The position numbers and the translations under genes are program-made. A model generated the notes under the pieces. That model was not told the DNA's origin and ran no database searches. It worked only from the letters and a program-made list of their open reading frames with translations. 64,000 nt of DNA from positions 62,001-126,000 of the forward strand of contig NZ_CBYO010000014.1 in assembly GCF_000577245.1 (NCBI RefSeq), read 5' to 3'. This stretch comes from Paucisalibacillus algeriensis (GTDB lineage Bacteria > Bacillota > Bacilli > Bacillales > Amphibacillaceae). Shown here piece by piece: positions 54,346 through 64,000 of the stretch (positions are counted from its first letter, which is position 1; each line of letters opens with the position of its first letter).

Positions 54346-54695
54346 GAAGCCACCCCCAAAGTCTCTAATGCAAATTCTTCATTCTCCTCAAGGCGAATAA
54401 TTTTAAACATACCAGACATTTCAAACAAACGTTTGATTGATGGTGGTATGGAGCATACAACCATTTGACCTCCTAATTGTAGAACTTCTTTATATCTACC
54501 TAAGACTACTCCTAGACCAGAACTATCCATAAAACTAACCTGTTCAAGGTTTAATACGACATGTTTAACTGAATTATGGTACAGCATGTCCTTCCATTCA
54601 TCACGTAAACCCTCTGCTTCATGATGATCCAATTCACCAGATAAGCGAACAATTAGCACTTCTTCCTTCACTTCAAAAGAAAAATTAAGCCCCAT
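54342..54695 (-). CDS. spoIIAA: anti-anti-sigma factor SpoIIAA
   Basis: SpoIIAA releases SigF by binding SpoIIAB when unphosphorylated. The 117-residue STAS-domain protein carries the phosphorylation site [14 protein letters not shown], with Ser58 in the same position as in B. subtilis. SpoIIE, which dephosphorylates it, is not in the window. A good SigH promoter lies upstream at 54729-54758. Confidence 0.98.
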   Translation of the reverse strand: MGLNFSFEVKEEVLIVRLSGELDHHEAEGLRDEWKDMLYHNSVKHVVLNLEQVSFMDSSGLGVVLGRYKEVLQLGGQMVVCSIPPSIKRLFEMSGMFKIIRLEENEEFALETLGVAS

Positions 54696-54728
54696 TCAAT
54701 AGTCCTCCTTACATACCTTTGTAAGTAT

Positions 54729-54758
54729 AAATTCAAGATGAAAGGTGCAAATTCCTGC
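54729..54758 (-). promoter_or_regulatory. SigH promoter of the spoIIA operon
   Basis: On the minus strand GCAGGAATT (-35, 54750-54758) and CTTGAATTT (-10, 54729-54737) are separated by 12 bases, close to the SigH consensus RNAGGAWWW and RNNGAATWW. It is 34 bases before spoIIAA. The spoIIA operon is SigH- and Spo0A-dependent in B. subtilis. Confidence 0.72.
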
Positions 54759-54800
54759 CTCCAGACAAAAGAAGAAGTAATCCGATGAAATTAGAGTTAT

Positions 54801-55979
54801 TTAGTTATTCTTCGACAGTTTCTGCATCGAACGTTTGAATAATGTAAATAGTGATGCTTTTTCTATGTCTGATTCAACTACTAGGGGTGTTTCCGAAATC
54901 AAGTTCTCACCGTTTTTTACAACTAGTGTTCCCACTCGGTCTCCCTCATTTAAAGGTAATTCAACACTATCTAATTCTACGGACGTTGTTAAGTTCTCAA
55001 CGGACTCACCTTTTTTGTAAAGGGTGCTTATCGATTCAGCAGCGACGACATTTACATTATTTTGCTCTGCTTTAAGTAGATCAAGTTTTGTAATGGCTTG
55101 CCCTTTATCAAATAGCTTTTTCGTTTCATACGTATTAAAAGCATAATCTAACATATTAGAAACAGCAGCATTTCGTTCTTTTGGAGTATCAACACCCATC
55201 ACTACTGCTATTACTCGCATGTCATTCTTTTTAGCAGTTGCTGTTAAACAATACTTCGCTTCATTTGTAAATCCTGTTTTTAAACCGTCGACACCTGGAT
55301 AGAATCGAACCAATTTATTCGTATTGACGAGCCAAAACTCATCCTCAGAGTCTTTTCGTAAATAATCCTCATAAATAGATGTATATTCTGTAATAGATTC
55401 ATGACTTAATAGTTCCTTTGCCATCATTGCCATATCATGTGCTGTGCTATAATGATTTTCAGCTGGTAATCCAGTTGTATTTTGAAACAGGGTATTTTTT
55501 AATCCTAATTCTTTTACCTTGTCGTTCATTCGATTAACAAACTCTTCTTCACTACCTGCAATTCTTTCAGCTAGTGCAACGCTTGCATCATTTGCAGAAG
55601 CTACCGCTACTCCTTTTAAAAGATCATTAACTATCATTTCTTCTCCAGCTTCTAGGAATATTTGTGAACCACCCATCGAAGCGGCATTTTCACTTATGCG
55701 AATAACATCATCTTTTTTTAATGAACCCTTTTCTAGTTCTTCCATGATTAGAAGAAGGGTCATAATCTTCGTCATACTTGCAGGTGGTAACTTTTTATTA
55801 GCATCTTTCTCATACATAACGTTTCCTGTATCACGCTCAATTAAAATGCCAGATTTTGCTTCAGGTGCTAAATCCAACGATTTTTTCTGTGTTGCAGTAC
55901 CTCCTTCTGCCATAACTTGAATGGAAAATAAAGAAAGTGTTATTACTAGTATTGTAATCATTAGAATATATTTTTTCAT
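54801..55979 (-). CDS. dacF: forespore D-alanyl-D-alanine carboxypeptidase DacF
   Basis: DacF regulates cross-linking of spore peptidoglycan from the forespore side. The 392-residue protein has a signal peptide ending near MAEGG and the motifs SMTKIM (SxxK), ASANDAS (SxN) and DGLKTGFT (KTG), then a C-terminal beta domain and amphipathic tail. The ATG at 55979 follows GGAGGTTACC. It lies directly ahead of spoIIAA, the B. subtilis order; read-through into spoIIA late in sporulation is known there. Confidence 0.96.
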   Translation of the reverse strand: MKKYILMITILVITLSLFSIQVMAEGGTATQKKSLDLAPEAKSGILIERDTGNVMYEKDANKKLPPASMTKIMTLLLIMEELEKGSLKKDDVIRISENAASMGGSQIFLEAGEEMIVNDLLKGVAVASANDASVALAERIAGSEEEFVNRMNDKVKELGLKNTLFQNTTGLPAENHYSTAHDMAMMAKELLSHESITEYTSIYEDYLRKDSEDEFWLVNTNKLVRFYPGVDGLKTGFTNEAKYCLTATAKKNDMRVIAVVMGVDTPKERNAAVSNMLDYAFNTYETKKLFDKGQAITKLDLLKAEQNNVNVVAAESISTLYKKGESVENLTTSVELDSVELPLNEGDRVGTLVVKNGENLISETPLVVESDIEKASLFTLFKRSMQKLSKNN

Positions 55980-56084
55980 TTTGGTAACCTCCAGCAATCA
56001 ATATACTTCTAGGTTTTCCAAAATGAAACAAACTTATAACAGAACTGTAAAATATAATAGTAAAGTTATGGCTTGAAAGGATAA

Positions 56085-56120
56085 ATAAAAAACTAGGCAC
56101 TCAGTAAGTTGCCTAGTTTT
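56085..56120 (-). terminator. Rho-independent terminator after pdp
   Basis: AAAACTAGGCA and TGCCTAGTTTT form an 11-bp perfect stem, with a 10-base loop, followed by TTATTTAT on the minus strand just past the pdp stop. Confidence 0.87.
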
Positions 56121-56126
56121 CTATTT

Positions 56127-57431
56127 TTATTCTGTTATTGTACCGTAAATTAATTTAGGAGCTTCGACTTTTTCATCTGATATCACGATACTTTTTTCAA
56201 TTAGTTCTATTACAGATCTGACATCCTCAACATTACTATGTAAGGTTACAAGGGACTCTCCCTCTGAAACTGCGTCGCCTACCTTTTTATTAAGCATCAG
56301 ACCTGCCGCTAGATCAATTACCGATTCCTTTGTTGCCCTTCCAGCGCCTAACAACATTGCTGCTGTTCCGATTTGATCAGCAACTATGGTTTTAACAGTT
56401 CCCGGTCTTTTAGCTAAAACTTCTATTTGATGCTTTGCTTGAGGAAGTTGGTTAGGATTATCAACCACAGTTGAATCGCCACCTTGTGAAGCAAGGAAGA
56501 TTTTAAAATGCTCCAATGCTTTTCCATTGGAAAGATTCTCCTCTAGCATTTTTCTTGCTTCTTCAATGCTAGTAGCCTTTTCTGCCAAGACCACCATCTG
56601 GCTTCCAAGTACCAGACATAATTCTGTAAGATCTTCTGGTCCTTTTCCTTGCAATGTATCAATCGCTTCTTTTACCTCTAACGAGTTTCCAATGGCATAC
56701 CCTAATGGTTGGCTCATATCAGAAATAACTGCCATCGTGTTTCTACCGACTTGCTTTCCAATAGACACCATAGCATGGGCTAGTTCTTTTGCATCATCAA
56801 TTTCTTTCATGAATGCACCAGCACCAGTTTTTACGTCTAACACAATTGCATCAGCACCAGAAGCAATTTTTTTACTCATAATAGAACTTGCTATTAATGG
56901 TATCGAATTAACTGTCGCCGTTACATCACGAAGACTATATAACTTTTTATCTGCAGGTGTTAAATTACCAGTTTGACCAATTACAGATACCTTATTTTTA
57001 TTAACAAGGTCTATGAATTCTTCATTTGTTATCTCAGTATGAAAACCTGGGACGGACTCCAATTTATCAATCGTACCACCTGTATGTCCAAGTCCCCTGC
57101 CACTCATTTTAGCAACTGGTGCACCAACAGATGCAACAAGTGGGGCTAACACTAATGTAGTAGTATCCCCTACACCACCAGTCGAATGTTTATCTACTTT
57201 AATACCAGATATCCTAGAAAGGTCAATTTTATCTCCTGATTCCACCATCGCCTCTGTAAGAATTGCTCTCTCTTTCTCTGTCATATCCTGAAAATAGATA
57301 GCCATCATTAATGCACTAACTTGGTAATCGGGAATATCACCGCTTGTATAACCATTTACAAAAAAGTAGATTTCTTCCTTTGATAGTTCTTTTCCATCAC
57401 GTTTTTTCTCAATAATGTCATACATACGCAT
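56127..57431 (-). CDS. pdp: pyrimidine-nucleoside phosphorylase
   Basis: The enzyme splits uridine and thymidine (and deoxyuridine) into base and (deoxy)ribose-1-phosphate. The 434-residue protein starts [13 protein letters not shown] and carries [40 protein letters not shown] and [26 protein letters not shown] precedes the ATG at 57431; an earlier GTG overlaps the ribosome site. It is seven bases downstream of pupG's neighbour gap and ends the deoB-pupG-pdp salvage operon. Confidence 0.97.
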   Translation of the reverse strand: MRMYDIIEKKRDGKELSKEEIYFFVNGYTSGDIPDYQVSALMMAIYFQDMTEKERAILTEAMVESGDKIDLSRISGIKVDKHSTGGVGDTTTLVLAPLVASVGAPVAKMSGRGLGHTGGTIDKLESVPGFHTEITNEEFIDLVNKNKVSVIGQTGNLTPADKKLYSLRDVTATVNSIPLIASSIMSKKIASGADAIVLDVKTGAGAFMKEIDDAKELAHAMVSIGKQVGRNTMAVISDMSQPLGYAIGNSLEVKEAIDTLQGKGPEDLTELCLVLGSQMVVLAEKATSIEEARKMLEENLSNGKALEHFKIFLASQGGDSTVVDNPNQLPQAKHQIEVLAKRPGTVKTIVADQIGTAAMLLGAGRATKESVIDLAAGLMLNKKVGDAVSEGESLVTLHSNVEDVRSVIELIEKSIVISDEKVEAPKLIYGTITE

Positions 57432-57449
57432 TCGTAAATACACCTCCTC

Positions 57450-58274
57450 TTAATTTTCTGGTAAGGTATGAATTATTTTTTTAACAAATTTCAAAAAGTC
57501 CTGTTTAACTTTATCAGTTGTCTCGATTACTTCGTCATGTGTTAGTGGTTGGTCTAATATTCCTGCAGCCATATTTGATATACAGGAAATACCGAGTACT
57601 CTCATATTGGCATGATTAGCAATCATAACTTCTGGAACAGTGGACATCCCAACTGCATCTCCACCCCAAGTTCTTAACATACGAATTTCAGCAGGCGTTT
57701 CATAAGCAGGACCAGTGTTACCTACATAAACCCCAGCTTGTACATTTAACCCTAACCCTTCTGCTGCTTCTCGGGCAAGCTCTAAGTACTTCTTATCATA
57801 AGCAGATGACATATCAGGGAATCGTGCACCTAACTGATCATCATTTGGTCCAATTAATGGACTTGTTCCCATATTATTTATATGATCCGTAATTAGCATC
57901 AAGTCTCCAGGTTTAAAGCTTTCATTAATGCCACCGGCAGCATTTGTTACAATGATGGACTTGATTCCAAGTTCCTTCATTACTCGAATTGGAAACGTTA
58001 CTTGTTGCATTGTATACCCTTCATAAAAATGAAAACGTCCTTGCATGGCAAGAACTTGCTTCCCTTCCAACATACCAATAACTAATTGCCCTTTATGACC
58101 AGATACGGTTGATTCTGGGAAGTATGGAATTTGGTTATAAGGAATGACTACTGGGTTTTCAATTTCCTCAGCTAAGACACCCAGACCAGATCCTAGAACC
58201 AAGCCAAGCTCTGGCTTAGTTAATAATTTATTACCAATAAATTGACTAGCTTCTTTAATAGTTGAAAAATCCAT
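57450..58274 (-). CDS. pupG: purine-nucleoside phosphorylase
   Basis: The trimeric, PNP-type enzyme splits guanosine and inosine to base and ribose-1-phosphate. The 274-residue protein shows LGSGLGVLAEEIENP, FPESTVSGHKGQLVIG, MQGRFHFYEGY, VTNAAGGINESFKPGDLMLITDHIN-type core (about 115-140) and MSTVPEVMIANHANMRVLGIS. It lies between deoB and pdp; the ribose-1-phosphate it makes is the substrate of DeoB. Confidence 0.97.
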   Translation of the reverse strand: MDFSTIKEASQFIGNKLLTKPELGLVLGSGLGVLAEEIENPVVIPYNQIPYFPESTVSGHKGQLVIGMLEGKQVLAMQGRFHFYEGYTMQQVTFPIRVMKELGIKSIIVTNAAGGINESFKPGDLMLITDHINNMGTSPLIGPNDDQLGARFPDMSSAYDKKYLELAREAAEGLGLNVQAGVYVGNTGPAYETPAEIRMLRTWGGDAVGMSTVPEVMIANHANMRVLGISCISNMAAGILDQPLTHDEVIETTDKVKQDFLKFVKKIIHTLPEN

Positions 58275-58290
58275 CTTTAATCTCTCCCAA

Positions 58291-59466
58291 TTAAATCTCG
58301 TTTAAAAAGCTTTTTCCATATTCAGGAAGTTGCACATGAAAGTTTTCTGCAATAGTTGCTCCTAAATCAGCAAATGTTTCTCTCACGGGTAATTCTTTAC
58401 CTGTTTCAATTCCTTTATGATAAGCAAGTAATGGTACATATTCGCGTGTATGATCAGTACCATGGTGAATTGGATCGTTACCATGGTCAGCGGTAATAAT
58501 TAATAAATCGTCATTCTTCATCTTATTAATAATCTCAGGAAGTCTTGCATCATAAGCCTCTAAAGCCTCACCATAACCTTGTGGGTCACGCCTATGTCCA
58601 TATTTTGCATCAAAATCAACTAGATTTAAAAAGCTAATACCAGTAAAGTCCATATCTAATGTCTCCACGATTTTAGACATTCCATCATCATTGTCCTTTG
58701 TACGAATGGCTTTTGTTACCCCTTCACCATCATAGATATCCGATATTTTACCAATCGCAATAACATCATAGTTTTCTTCCTTTAAAGTATTCATAACTGT
58801 TTTCCCAAAAGGTTTTAATGCATAATCATGACGATTGGATGTACGTTCGAATGCACCCGGTTCTCCAACAAATGGACGGGCAATTACCCTACCAACCATA
58901 TACTTTTCATCTAGTGTAAGCTCCCTGGCAATTTCACAAATACGATATTGTTCTTCAATAGGAATAATTTCCTCATGAGCAGCAATTTGTAGTACAGAGT
59001 CCGCAGAAGTATAAACGATTAATGCACCAGTCTCCAAATGTTTCTCTCCTAGTTCATCCAAAATGGCTGTGCCGGAAGCTGGTTTATTCCCGATAATCTT
59101 TCGTCCAGTTCTACTTTCCAGTTCATCAATTAATTCTTTCGGAAACCCATCTGGAAAAGTTTGAAATGGTTGTTCAATATGTAGACCCATTATTTCCCAA
59201 TGGCCTGTCATCGTGTCCTTCCCATTGGATGCTTCTTGCATTTTCGTAAAATGAGCTTTTGGATTTACTGCTTTTTCGATTCCTTTAATTTCTCTAATAT
59301 TACTCAAACCCAATTCACCCATATTTGGCATATGTAAACCATTCATGTGATCCGCAATATGTCCTAATGTATCAGCTCCTATATCATCGAATTGTTCAGC
59401 ATCAGGTGCTTCCCCAATACCGACAGAGTCCATCACAATTAAAAAAACACGGTTAAATTTTCTCAT
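58291..59466 (-). CDS. deoB: phosphopentomutase
   Basis: DeoB (drm) interconverts (deoxy)ribose-1- and 5-phosphate. The 391-residue alkaline-phosphatase-fold protein has the N-terminal metal site [13 protein letters not shown], the nucleophile threonine region [13 protein letters not shown] near residue 85, and metal-binding [22 protein letters not shown] in the C-terminal half. It is the first gene of the salvage operon and follows xerD, as in B. subtilis. Confidence 0.97.
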   Translation of the reverse strand: MRKFNRVFLIVMDSVGIGEAPDAEQFDDIGADTLGHIADHMNGLHMPNMGELGLSNIREIKGIEKAVNPKAHFTKMQEASNGKDTMTGHWEIMGLHIEQPFQTFPDGFPKELIDELESRTGRKIIGNKPASGTAILDELGEKHLETGALIVYTSADSVLQIAAHEEIIPIEEQYRICEIARELTLDEKYMVGRVIARPFVGEPGAFERTSNRHDYALKPFGKTVMNTLKEENYDVIAIGKISDIYDGEGVTKAIRTKDNDDGMSKIVETLDMDFTGISFLNLVDFDAKYGHRRDPQGYGEALEAYDARLPEIINKMKNDDLLIITADHGNDPIHHGTDHTREYVPLLAYHKGIETGKELPVRETFADLGATIAENFHVQLPEYGKSFLNEI

Positions 59467-59568
59467 CTTTGTACCTCCTATATCTTATGTTGTCTTATTT
59501 TTATTATAATATGTTAAAACAAATACGTTGTAGGATGTCAGACAACCATTTTAAAAAAGAAAAATCTT

Positions 59569-60459
59569 TCATGCACGAGGATGATAAGATTTATACATAT
59601 CTTTTAATCTTGTTTTTGTTACATGTGTATAGATTTGTGTAGTAGAAATATCTGAATGTCCCAACATTTCTTGAACAGCACGTAAATCAGCACCATTTTC
59701 TAATAAATGTGTTGCAAAAGAATGTCTTAACGTATGTGGTGTAATATCCTTTATAATATTGGCTTCAGTTGTAAGCTTCTTCAGAATCTTCCAAAATCCT
59801 TGTCTAGTCATTGGTCTTCCGTGCTGGTTTAAAAATAATACTTTTTCAACTCTGTTCTTTTTTAATAGAATTTGTCGGGAGTACTGTAAATAATTTTCAA
59901 CGGCCATTTCTGCCACATCCCCAAGGGGAACTATTCTCTCCTTCGATCCTTTACCAAAACAGCGCACAAAGCCCATTGTTAAATGTAAATCATCTGTTTT
60001 TAAGGTAACTAACTCACTTACACGCAGTCCAGTTGCATACATGAGTTCTAGCATCGCCTTGTTACGAATATCTAATGGACTGTTACCATTAATATCTAGC
60101 AGCTTGTCCACTTCTTCGACGGATAAGATATCTGGGAGCTTTCTCTCTTTTTTAGGTGTTTCAATATGTAAAGTTGCATCATGATTTACAATCTCTTCAC
60201 GTAATAAAAAGTGATGGAATTGCCTAATAGAAGAAATTGTGCGAGCAATTGTTGCTGTTGATTTCCCCTCGTCTCTTAATTGGTATAAGAAATTAATAAT
60301 ATCCACCCTATGAATCTCGTTCCAAGATGCATGTTGTTCTTTCGTCATTTTTTCTGTATATCGATTTAAATCTCTCTTGTATGAAACAAGTGTATTATCT
60401 GATAATCCTCGTTCAACTTGCAGATAATGAAAAAAATCATTATAAGCATGATTTAACAT
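59569..60459 (-). CDS. xerD: site-specific tyrosine recombinase XerD
   Basis: XerD (RipX) with XerC resolves chromosome dimers at dif. The 296-residue protein has an N-terminal SAM-like DNA-binding domain and the full catalytic set: Arg146 (ATGLRVSEL), Lys170 ([13 protein letters not shown]), His242 and Arg245 ([19 protein letters not shown]), His268 ([14 protein letters not shown]) and nucleophile Tyr278. It lies between yqzK and deoB, as in B. subtilis. Confidence 0.97.
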   Translation of the reverse strand: MLNHAYNDFFHYLQVERGLSDNTLVSYKRDLNRYTEKMTKEQHASWNEIHRVDIINFLYQLRDEGKSTATIARTISSIRQFHHFLLREEIVNHDATLHIETPKKERKLPDILSVEEVDKLLDINGNSPLDIRNKAMLELMYATGLRVSELVTLKTDDLHLTMGFVRCFGKGSKERIVPLGDVAEMAVENYLQYSRQILLKKNRVEKVLFLNQHGRPMTRQGFWKILKKLTTEANIIKDITPHTLRHSFATHLLENGADLRAVQEMLGHSDISTTQIYTHVTKTRLKDMYKSYHPRA

Positions 60460-60462
60460 TCT

Positions 60463-60669
60463 CTACTCCCCTAATCGAAAAAAGATATTTAGACGCTCGA
60501 TAAAGCTTTGCTCACTATTGAATACCTTTACAGATGGGCCATCAGGTGTATCATAGCGATGGAACTGTTCGTACTCCGCATGCATTACTTGAAGTCCAAA
60601 GTAAAACAAACACGTGCACGCGACAAAAATAACAAAAACTTTTACAGTATCCCATACCATCTTTTTCAT
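60463..60669 (-). CDS. yqzK: small membrane-anchored protein YqzK (DUF4227)
   Basis: A 68-residue protein with one N-terminal membrane helix (about 8-28: VKVFVIFVACTCLFYFGLQVM) and a soluble tail containing YEQFHRYDTPDGPSVKVF. Length, sequence pattern and position between fur and xerD match B. subtilis yqzK. Function is unknown. Three bases separate it from xerD, implying co-transcription. Confidence 0.85.
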   Translation of the reverse strand: MKKMVWDTVKVFVIFVACTCLFYFGLQVMHAEYEQFHRYDTPDGPSVKVFNSEQSFIERLNIFFRLGE

Positions 60670-60811
60670 ATGGCATTTCTCCTTTAATCATGTACTAATA
60701 TTAAAAGATATGCCAAAAAAGATTCACTTTATACATAATAACTAGAAAACTAGTCCTATTTTATTATCATAAATAACTTACCCTTATTTTACACCAAAAA
60801 GAATGCAAAGA

Positions 60812-60850
60812 AAAATAAATAATGCCTTCTCTATAATGAAAAGGCATTTC
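60812..60850 (-). terminator. Rho-independent terminator after fur
   Basis: AATGCCTT and AAGGCATT form a stem with a 12-base loop, followed by ATTTATTTTTC on the minus strand, adjacent to the fur stop. Confidence 0.72.
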
Positions 60851-60852
60851 CG

Positions 60853-61311
60853 TTACCTAGTAGATTCAACTGCAGCTTTTTGGCATGTCTTACATAATCC
60901 ATGGAAAGTTAATCGATGATCCTGTACTTTAAATCCCCATTCACTTTCCACTATTTTTTCGACATCACCTAACAAATCATCCATAATCTCCTCAACAGAC
61001 CCACATTCAATACAAACGAGATGATGGTGAAAATGTTCGGCTCCTTCTTTTCGTAGATCGTATCTGGAGACGCCATCGCCAAAATTTATTTTATCAACTA
61101 TTTTCAATTCGGATAATAATTCCAATGTACGATATACGGTTGCAAGACCTATTTCAGGAGCTTTATCTTTTACTAGTAAAAATATGTCTTCTGCGCTTAA
61201 ATGGTCAGCCTCGCGTTCAAGTAATACTCGTACAGTAGCTTCTCGTTGTGGAGTTAGCTTATAGCTTTGTGCATGAAGTTGTTTCTTTATACGATCAATA
61301 CGATGTTCCAC
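60853..61311 (-). CDS. fur: ferric uptake regulator Fur
   Basis: Fur represses iron-uptake genes when loaded with Fe(II). The 152-residue protein has the winged-helix segment YKLTPQREATVRVLLE and IGLATVYRTLELLSELKIVDKI, and metal sites HFHHHLVCIECG and CKTC, the four cysteines that bind structural zinc. An in-frame ATG six codons upstream lies on the GGGAGGAG ribosome site; the GTG at 61311, eight bases after it, gives the B. subtilis-like start. It is divergently unlinked to spoIIM by about 90 bases. Confidence 0.96.
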   Translation of the reverse strand: MEHRIDRIKKQLHAQSYKLTPQREATVRVLLEREADHLSAEDIFLLVKDKAPEIGLATVYRTLELLSELKIVDKINFGDGVSRYDLRKEGAEHFHHHLVCIECGSVEEIMDDLLGDVEKIVESEWGFKVQDHRLTFHGLCKTCQKAAVESTR

Positions 61312-61400
61312 GGCGATCTCCTCCCTCATATCCCACCTTTATTATATGCACATGAATAAGGAGTGTCAAAGCATAAAGCTAAACTTGAATCTAATATATT

Positions 61401-62057
61401 CTAAATAGCCTTTTCATTATTATATAGTGATTTTATAAACGATATCATTGCTTCGTTTGCAATATAAGCCTCAATTATTGCTGGAACAATAGTTAGCAAA
61501 AGTAAAGCAGCAAAAAATGATATATATTTTACAAATGGCTGTAGGATTGGCTGAGAAAAAGAGGCTTTTTTAATAAATAATTTATTTAAAAGTCCAAGTG
61601 TAAATATCATTGAGAGACTACCGGCTAGAATATAAATTGGGATTGCAATAATATTTTGAGGTGCAATTGAAAAGGTTGCTAGTAGGAACCCTTGAACACC
61701 TAATTGACTCACTATAAAACCAACCGAAAATCCTACCACTAAACCTTTTAAAAAGATTAATACCCATACAACTGGCAGTCCTATTACAGAAAGGCCTAAT
61801 ATAAATAGTAGAAGTAAATACTTAGCATGATAAAAGAAACTTTCTTTTAGAATGTCATTTTTATCAATTGTATTGTCAGTTGTAATATACCCAAAAAACC
61901 GTTCTAAATTAAAAAAGAGATCTTGCTTTTGAATCGTTCCCATACTATTCACAACGATTGCTCCAAAAGCTATTCCTGTGAGAAATAATATTAGCATAAA
62001 TACATAGATTGTTGCGTGTGTTTTCATATGATCCATTGCAAGAGTTCGTTTATTCAT
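61401..62057 (-). CDS. spoIIM: stage II sporulation protein M
   Basis: SpoIIM, with SpoIIP and SpoIID, drives septal peptidoglycan removal and membrane migration in engulfment. The 218-residue protein has about five membrane helices, including the N-terminal ATIYVFMLILFLTGIAFGAI and the conserved GLVVGFSVGFIVSQLGVQGFL region. The ATG follows GGAGG. It lies between endoQ and fur, as in B. subtilis (yqxK-spoIIM-fur order). Confidence 0.94.
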   Translation of the reverse strand: MNKRTLAMDHMKTHATIYVFMLILFLTGIAFGAIVVNSMGTIQKQDLFFNLERFFGYITTDNTIDKNDILKESFFYHAKYLLLLFILGLSVIGLPVVWVLIFLKGLVVGFSVGFIVSQLGVQGFLLATFSIAPQNIIAIPIYILAGSLSMIFTLGLLNKLFIKKASFSQPILQPFVKYISFFAALLLLTIVPAIIEAYIANEAMISFIKSLYNNEKAI

Positions 62058-62154
62058 AGGAATCCTCCATTCACTTATTGCCTATATTAAAAGTTATGAA
62101 GAATCCCTATTAAAAATGCCTATCAAAACTATCTTTTAATAATTAATAATTCTG

Positions 62155-63324
62155 TCATGTTTTGGAAACACTACCATACTTGCCGCCTCCACCTGCTTGA
62201 ATGGATAATTTACCTTCTCTCATAAGAATAATAGATTTTGCAATATTATCTGGAACAACATCTGCTAATTTTTCATAGGAAACATGGTGGATGATATTCA
62301 TCTCTGTTTCAAAGTGCTCTAGCAATTTTTTAAATGTTTTTGGCCCTAATTTTGGTAAATACTCTAATGGAACTTGATATAGGTATGGTGGCCGACCCTC
62401 GATCTCCCCTTTGAAGCTTCCAAGTTCATTAATTCGATCTGCCACACCCTTAACAATCTTTTTTGAACCACATTTCTCACAAACCAATGAATTAGGTTTC
62501 ATGGCATGTAAACATTTATCACAAACTGTATTATGATATTTCCCAAGTTTGGGATTCATCCCATAGTTATGAACAATTTTCCTTCCTTTAACTAAATGAA
62601 GCGCGTAGTTAAATTCCTTAAAGGAAGGTTCTTCCATGAGGATTTCTTGATACTCTCTTCCAATCTTGGCAAGTGAATGTGCATCGGAATTTGTTACAAA
62701 CGTATACGAATGTAGTTCAGTAATTTGGTCTGCCATTGAAGTATCAGAACTTAACCCCAATTCAATTCCATCTATTAAATCTGGATCAAATACCTCTGCT
62801 AAAGAATGCAGAACACCTTTCCCATATAGGCTCTTGTACGGTGTAAACACATGTGCAGGAATAAAGATTCCAGAAAGCTCTTTTACTTTGTATTGTAGTT
62901 CCTTTGCAGAACCATAGTAGCGTTGCGAGCTTAAAGTGATATTTTTCATCCTGGTAACTAACCATTCTGAGAATTTTTCCATTTCCTTTAAACTAGGGAG
63001 AAAACAAAGCACATGGATTGGACCACGACAATTTTCATCATATACTTCAATTTCAGAACCTAAGATTAAAGTAACTTCTTCAAAGCGAATACCACCGTCG
63101 TCAAGTTCATAGGCTAACCCCTTGTTCATTAATTGCTTAAGTTCAAGCTGTACGGTTGGGGATTGACAATCAATAACACCAATTAATTTAATTCCTTTAT
63201 TACGGCTCGCTTCTATTAAAATATTGGTAATAGTTAAGTTTTTGGATGCTGTAATCTTGACTGGTTTATCAAAAATATCTCTTCCAATATGGATGTGCAT
63301 ATCAGCAAAAAAAGATTTCAACAT
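62155..63324 (-). CDS. endonuclease Q family protein (YqxK)
   Basis: EndoQ nicks DNA 5' of deaminated bases and abasic sites. The 389-residue protein has an N-terminal PHP metal domain (ADMHIHIGRD at 8-17; later VTNSDAHSLAKIGREYQE and IPAHVFTPYKSLYG), a zinc finger (CDKCLHAMKPNSLVCEKCGS, about 268-287), and a C-terminal helix-hairpin-helix-like region (EYLPKLGPKTFKKLLEHF). It is found in archaea and some bacteria, including Bacillus. It starts right after nudF with one base between them. Confidence 0.88.
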   Translation of the reverse strand: MLKSFFADMHIHIGRDIFDKPVKITASKNLTITNILIEASRNKGIKLIGVIDCQSPTVQLELKQLMNKGLAYELDDGGIRFEEVTLILGSEIEVYDENCRGPIHVLCFLPSLKEMEKFSEWLVTRMKNITLSSQRYYGSAKELQYKVKELSGIFIPAHVFTPYKSLYGKGVLHSLAEVFDPDLIDGIELGLSSDTSMADQITELHSYTFVTNSDAHSLAKIGREYQEILMEEPSFKEFNYALHLVKGRKIVHNYGMNPKLGKYHNTVCDKCLHAMKPNSLVCEKCGSKKIVKGVADRINELGSFKGEIEGRPPYLYQVPLEYLPKLGPKTFKKLLEHFETEMNIIHHVSYEKLADVVPDNIAKSIILMREGKLSIQAGGGGKYGSVSKT

Positions 63325-63325
63325 T

Positions 63326-63871
63326 TTATAAAATCTCCTGCGTCTCTAAGTATAAAATGGCATAATTCGTTTTGGCGTCATGGATTCGTTGTTCTTCCAC
63401 ATATTGTTTCGCTTCTTCTAATGTTAATTCTAGGATTTCAACAAATTCATCCTCATCAAGAGCTGGAGGAAAATCTAGCTTTTCGAGTTCATTCGTTAAA
63501 TAGATAAGCATTAACTCATCAGCAAAGCCCGGTGAAGTATAAAAGGATGTAACCTTCGTTAGTTTTTTTGTCGTGTACCCAGTTTCTTCTTCCAATTCAC
63601 GAACTGCCGTTAATTCAGGACTTTCACCTGGTTCTAGCTTTCCAGCTGGTATCTCGATAATAGACTTTCCAAGTGGCTTACGGTATTGTTCAACCAGAAC
63701 GATCTTTTTATCTTTTGTAATTGGAATGATAGCAACCGCGCCTGGATGCTTAATTAGTTCACGTTTTGCTTCTTTACCATTCGGTAGCACAACATCATCT
63801 ACCTGTAGTTTAACAACATTACCGTCATATATCGTTTCCGTATGTATTGTTTTTTCTTCAAACTTTTTCAT
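63326..63871 (-). CDS. nudF: ADP-ribose pyrophosphatase
   Basis: NudF hydrolyses ADP-ribose to AMP and ribose-5-phosphate. The 181-residue protein begins with the family pattern FEEKTIHTETIYDGNVVKLQVD and carries the complete Nudix box GKLEPGESPELTAVRELEEE with following TGY. SFYTSPGFADELMLIYLT is the substrate-specificity region of this clade. It has a likely SigA promoter upstream and is followed by the endonuclease Q gene after one base. Confidence 0.96.
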   Translation of the reverse strand: MKKFEEKTIHTETIYDGNVVKLQVDDVVLPNGKEAKRELIKHPGAVAIIPITKDKKIVLVEQYRKPLGKSIIEIPAGKLEPGESPELTAVRELEEETGYTTKKLTKVTSFYTSPGFADELMLIYLTNELEKLDFPPALDEDEFVEILELTLEEAKQYVEEQRIHDAKTNYAILYLETQEIL

Positions 63872-63917
63872 TTATGTCATCCTTTAACTTTAATAATCTA
63901 CTGATACAGATAGCTTT

Positions 63918-63946
63918 ATTTTAGCACATGCAATTGGGTAAGTTAA
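63918..63946 (-). promoter_or_regulatory. putative SigA promoter for nudF
   Basis: TTAACT (63941-63946) and TAAAAT (63918-63923) are 17 bases apart on the minus strand, with an extended TGC before the -10. The predicted start is about 40 bases before the nudF ATG. The remainder of 63872-64000 shows no gene. Confidence 0.5.
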
Positions 63947-64000
63947 TTTTTCCTGTCTTTTGATTTGGCATAAATGAGTAATTCAAATATGATTGGGAAA

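Overview
The window is a chromosomal segment from a low-GC, endospore-forming member of the Bacillaceae. Gene order matches Bacillus subtilis from ypiB back through aro, spoIVA, cmk, sleB, gudB, recS, res, spm, scp, spoVA, sigF, drm and fur to nudF. The sequence departures and AT-richness suggest a halotolerant genus in the Oceanobacillus/Virgibacillus group; that placement is inference. Almost every gene is on the minus strand, so transcription runs from high to low coordinates. The plus-strand exceptions are an asparaginase, a ferredoxin and a 29-residue YjcZ-type spore protein. No rRNA, tRNA, CRISPR array, prophage, intact insertion sequence or defence island was seen.

Layout from left to right. 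1-5401: aroC-aroB-aroA-ypiA-ypiB, giving chorismate, without the aroH-trp-hisC-tyrA block found there in B. subtilis. 5546-10168: cheR, ndk, the menaquinone side-chain genes hepT-menH-hepS, mtrB (TRAP) and hbs (HU), without folE. 10169-10822: a gene-free stretch with a stem-loop repeat bounded by inverted repeats. 10823-24386: spore-coat ATPase spoIVA, yphEF, spoVIF, gpsA, der, seaA and a small partner, yphA, S1-like rpsA, cmk, motI, ypeB-sleB and prsW. 24527-26668: an insertion-like patch with plus-strand asparaginase and a decayed flavin-dependent oxidoreductase. 26693-34497: ypdA, gudB, mecB, ypbE-like, ypbD, recS, ypbB and fer. 34516-35808: a vitamin-B12 riboswitch controlling a DUF4430 lipoprotein and an ECF S component. 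35854-42165: resABCDE for cytochrome c biogenesis and redox regulation. 42217-46856: rluB, spmAB, dacB and scpAB. 46925-48771: yjcZ, ribT, an M50-like protein and ppiB. 49047-55979: lysA, a reduced spoVA set (AA, AB, AF only), then sigF-spoIIAB-spoIIAA and dacF. 56127-63871: nucleoside salvage (pdp, pupG, deoB), xerD, yqzK, fur, spoIIM, endonuclease Q and nudF.

The genes serve three main programmes. Sporulation and germination are the largest (sigF module, spoIIM, spoIVA, spmAB, dacB/dacF, spoVA, sleB/ypeB, yphB). Respiration follows (menaquinone side chain, ResABC, ResDE, ferredoxin). The rest is core housekeeping (der, cmk, rpsA, scpAB, xerD, fur).

Nothing here looks like a wholly new multi-gene system. 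The best leads are the structured repeat family with terminal inverted repeats, the B12-riboswitch transporter pair sitting where B. subtilis carries riboflavin transporter ribU, the split spoVA operon, orphan TRAP and RibT genes, and a datable pseudogene with two identifiable lesions.
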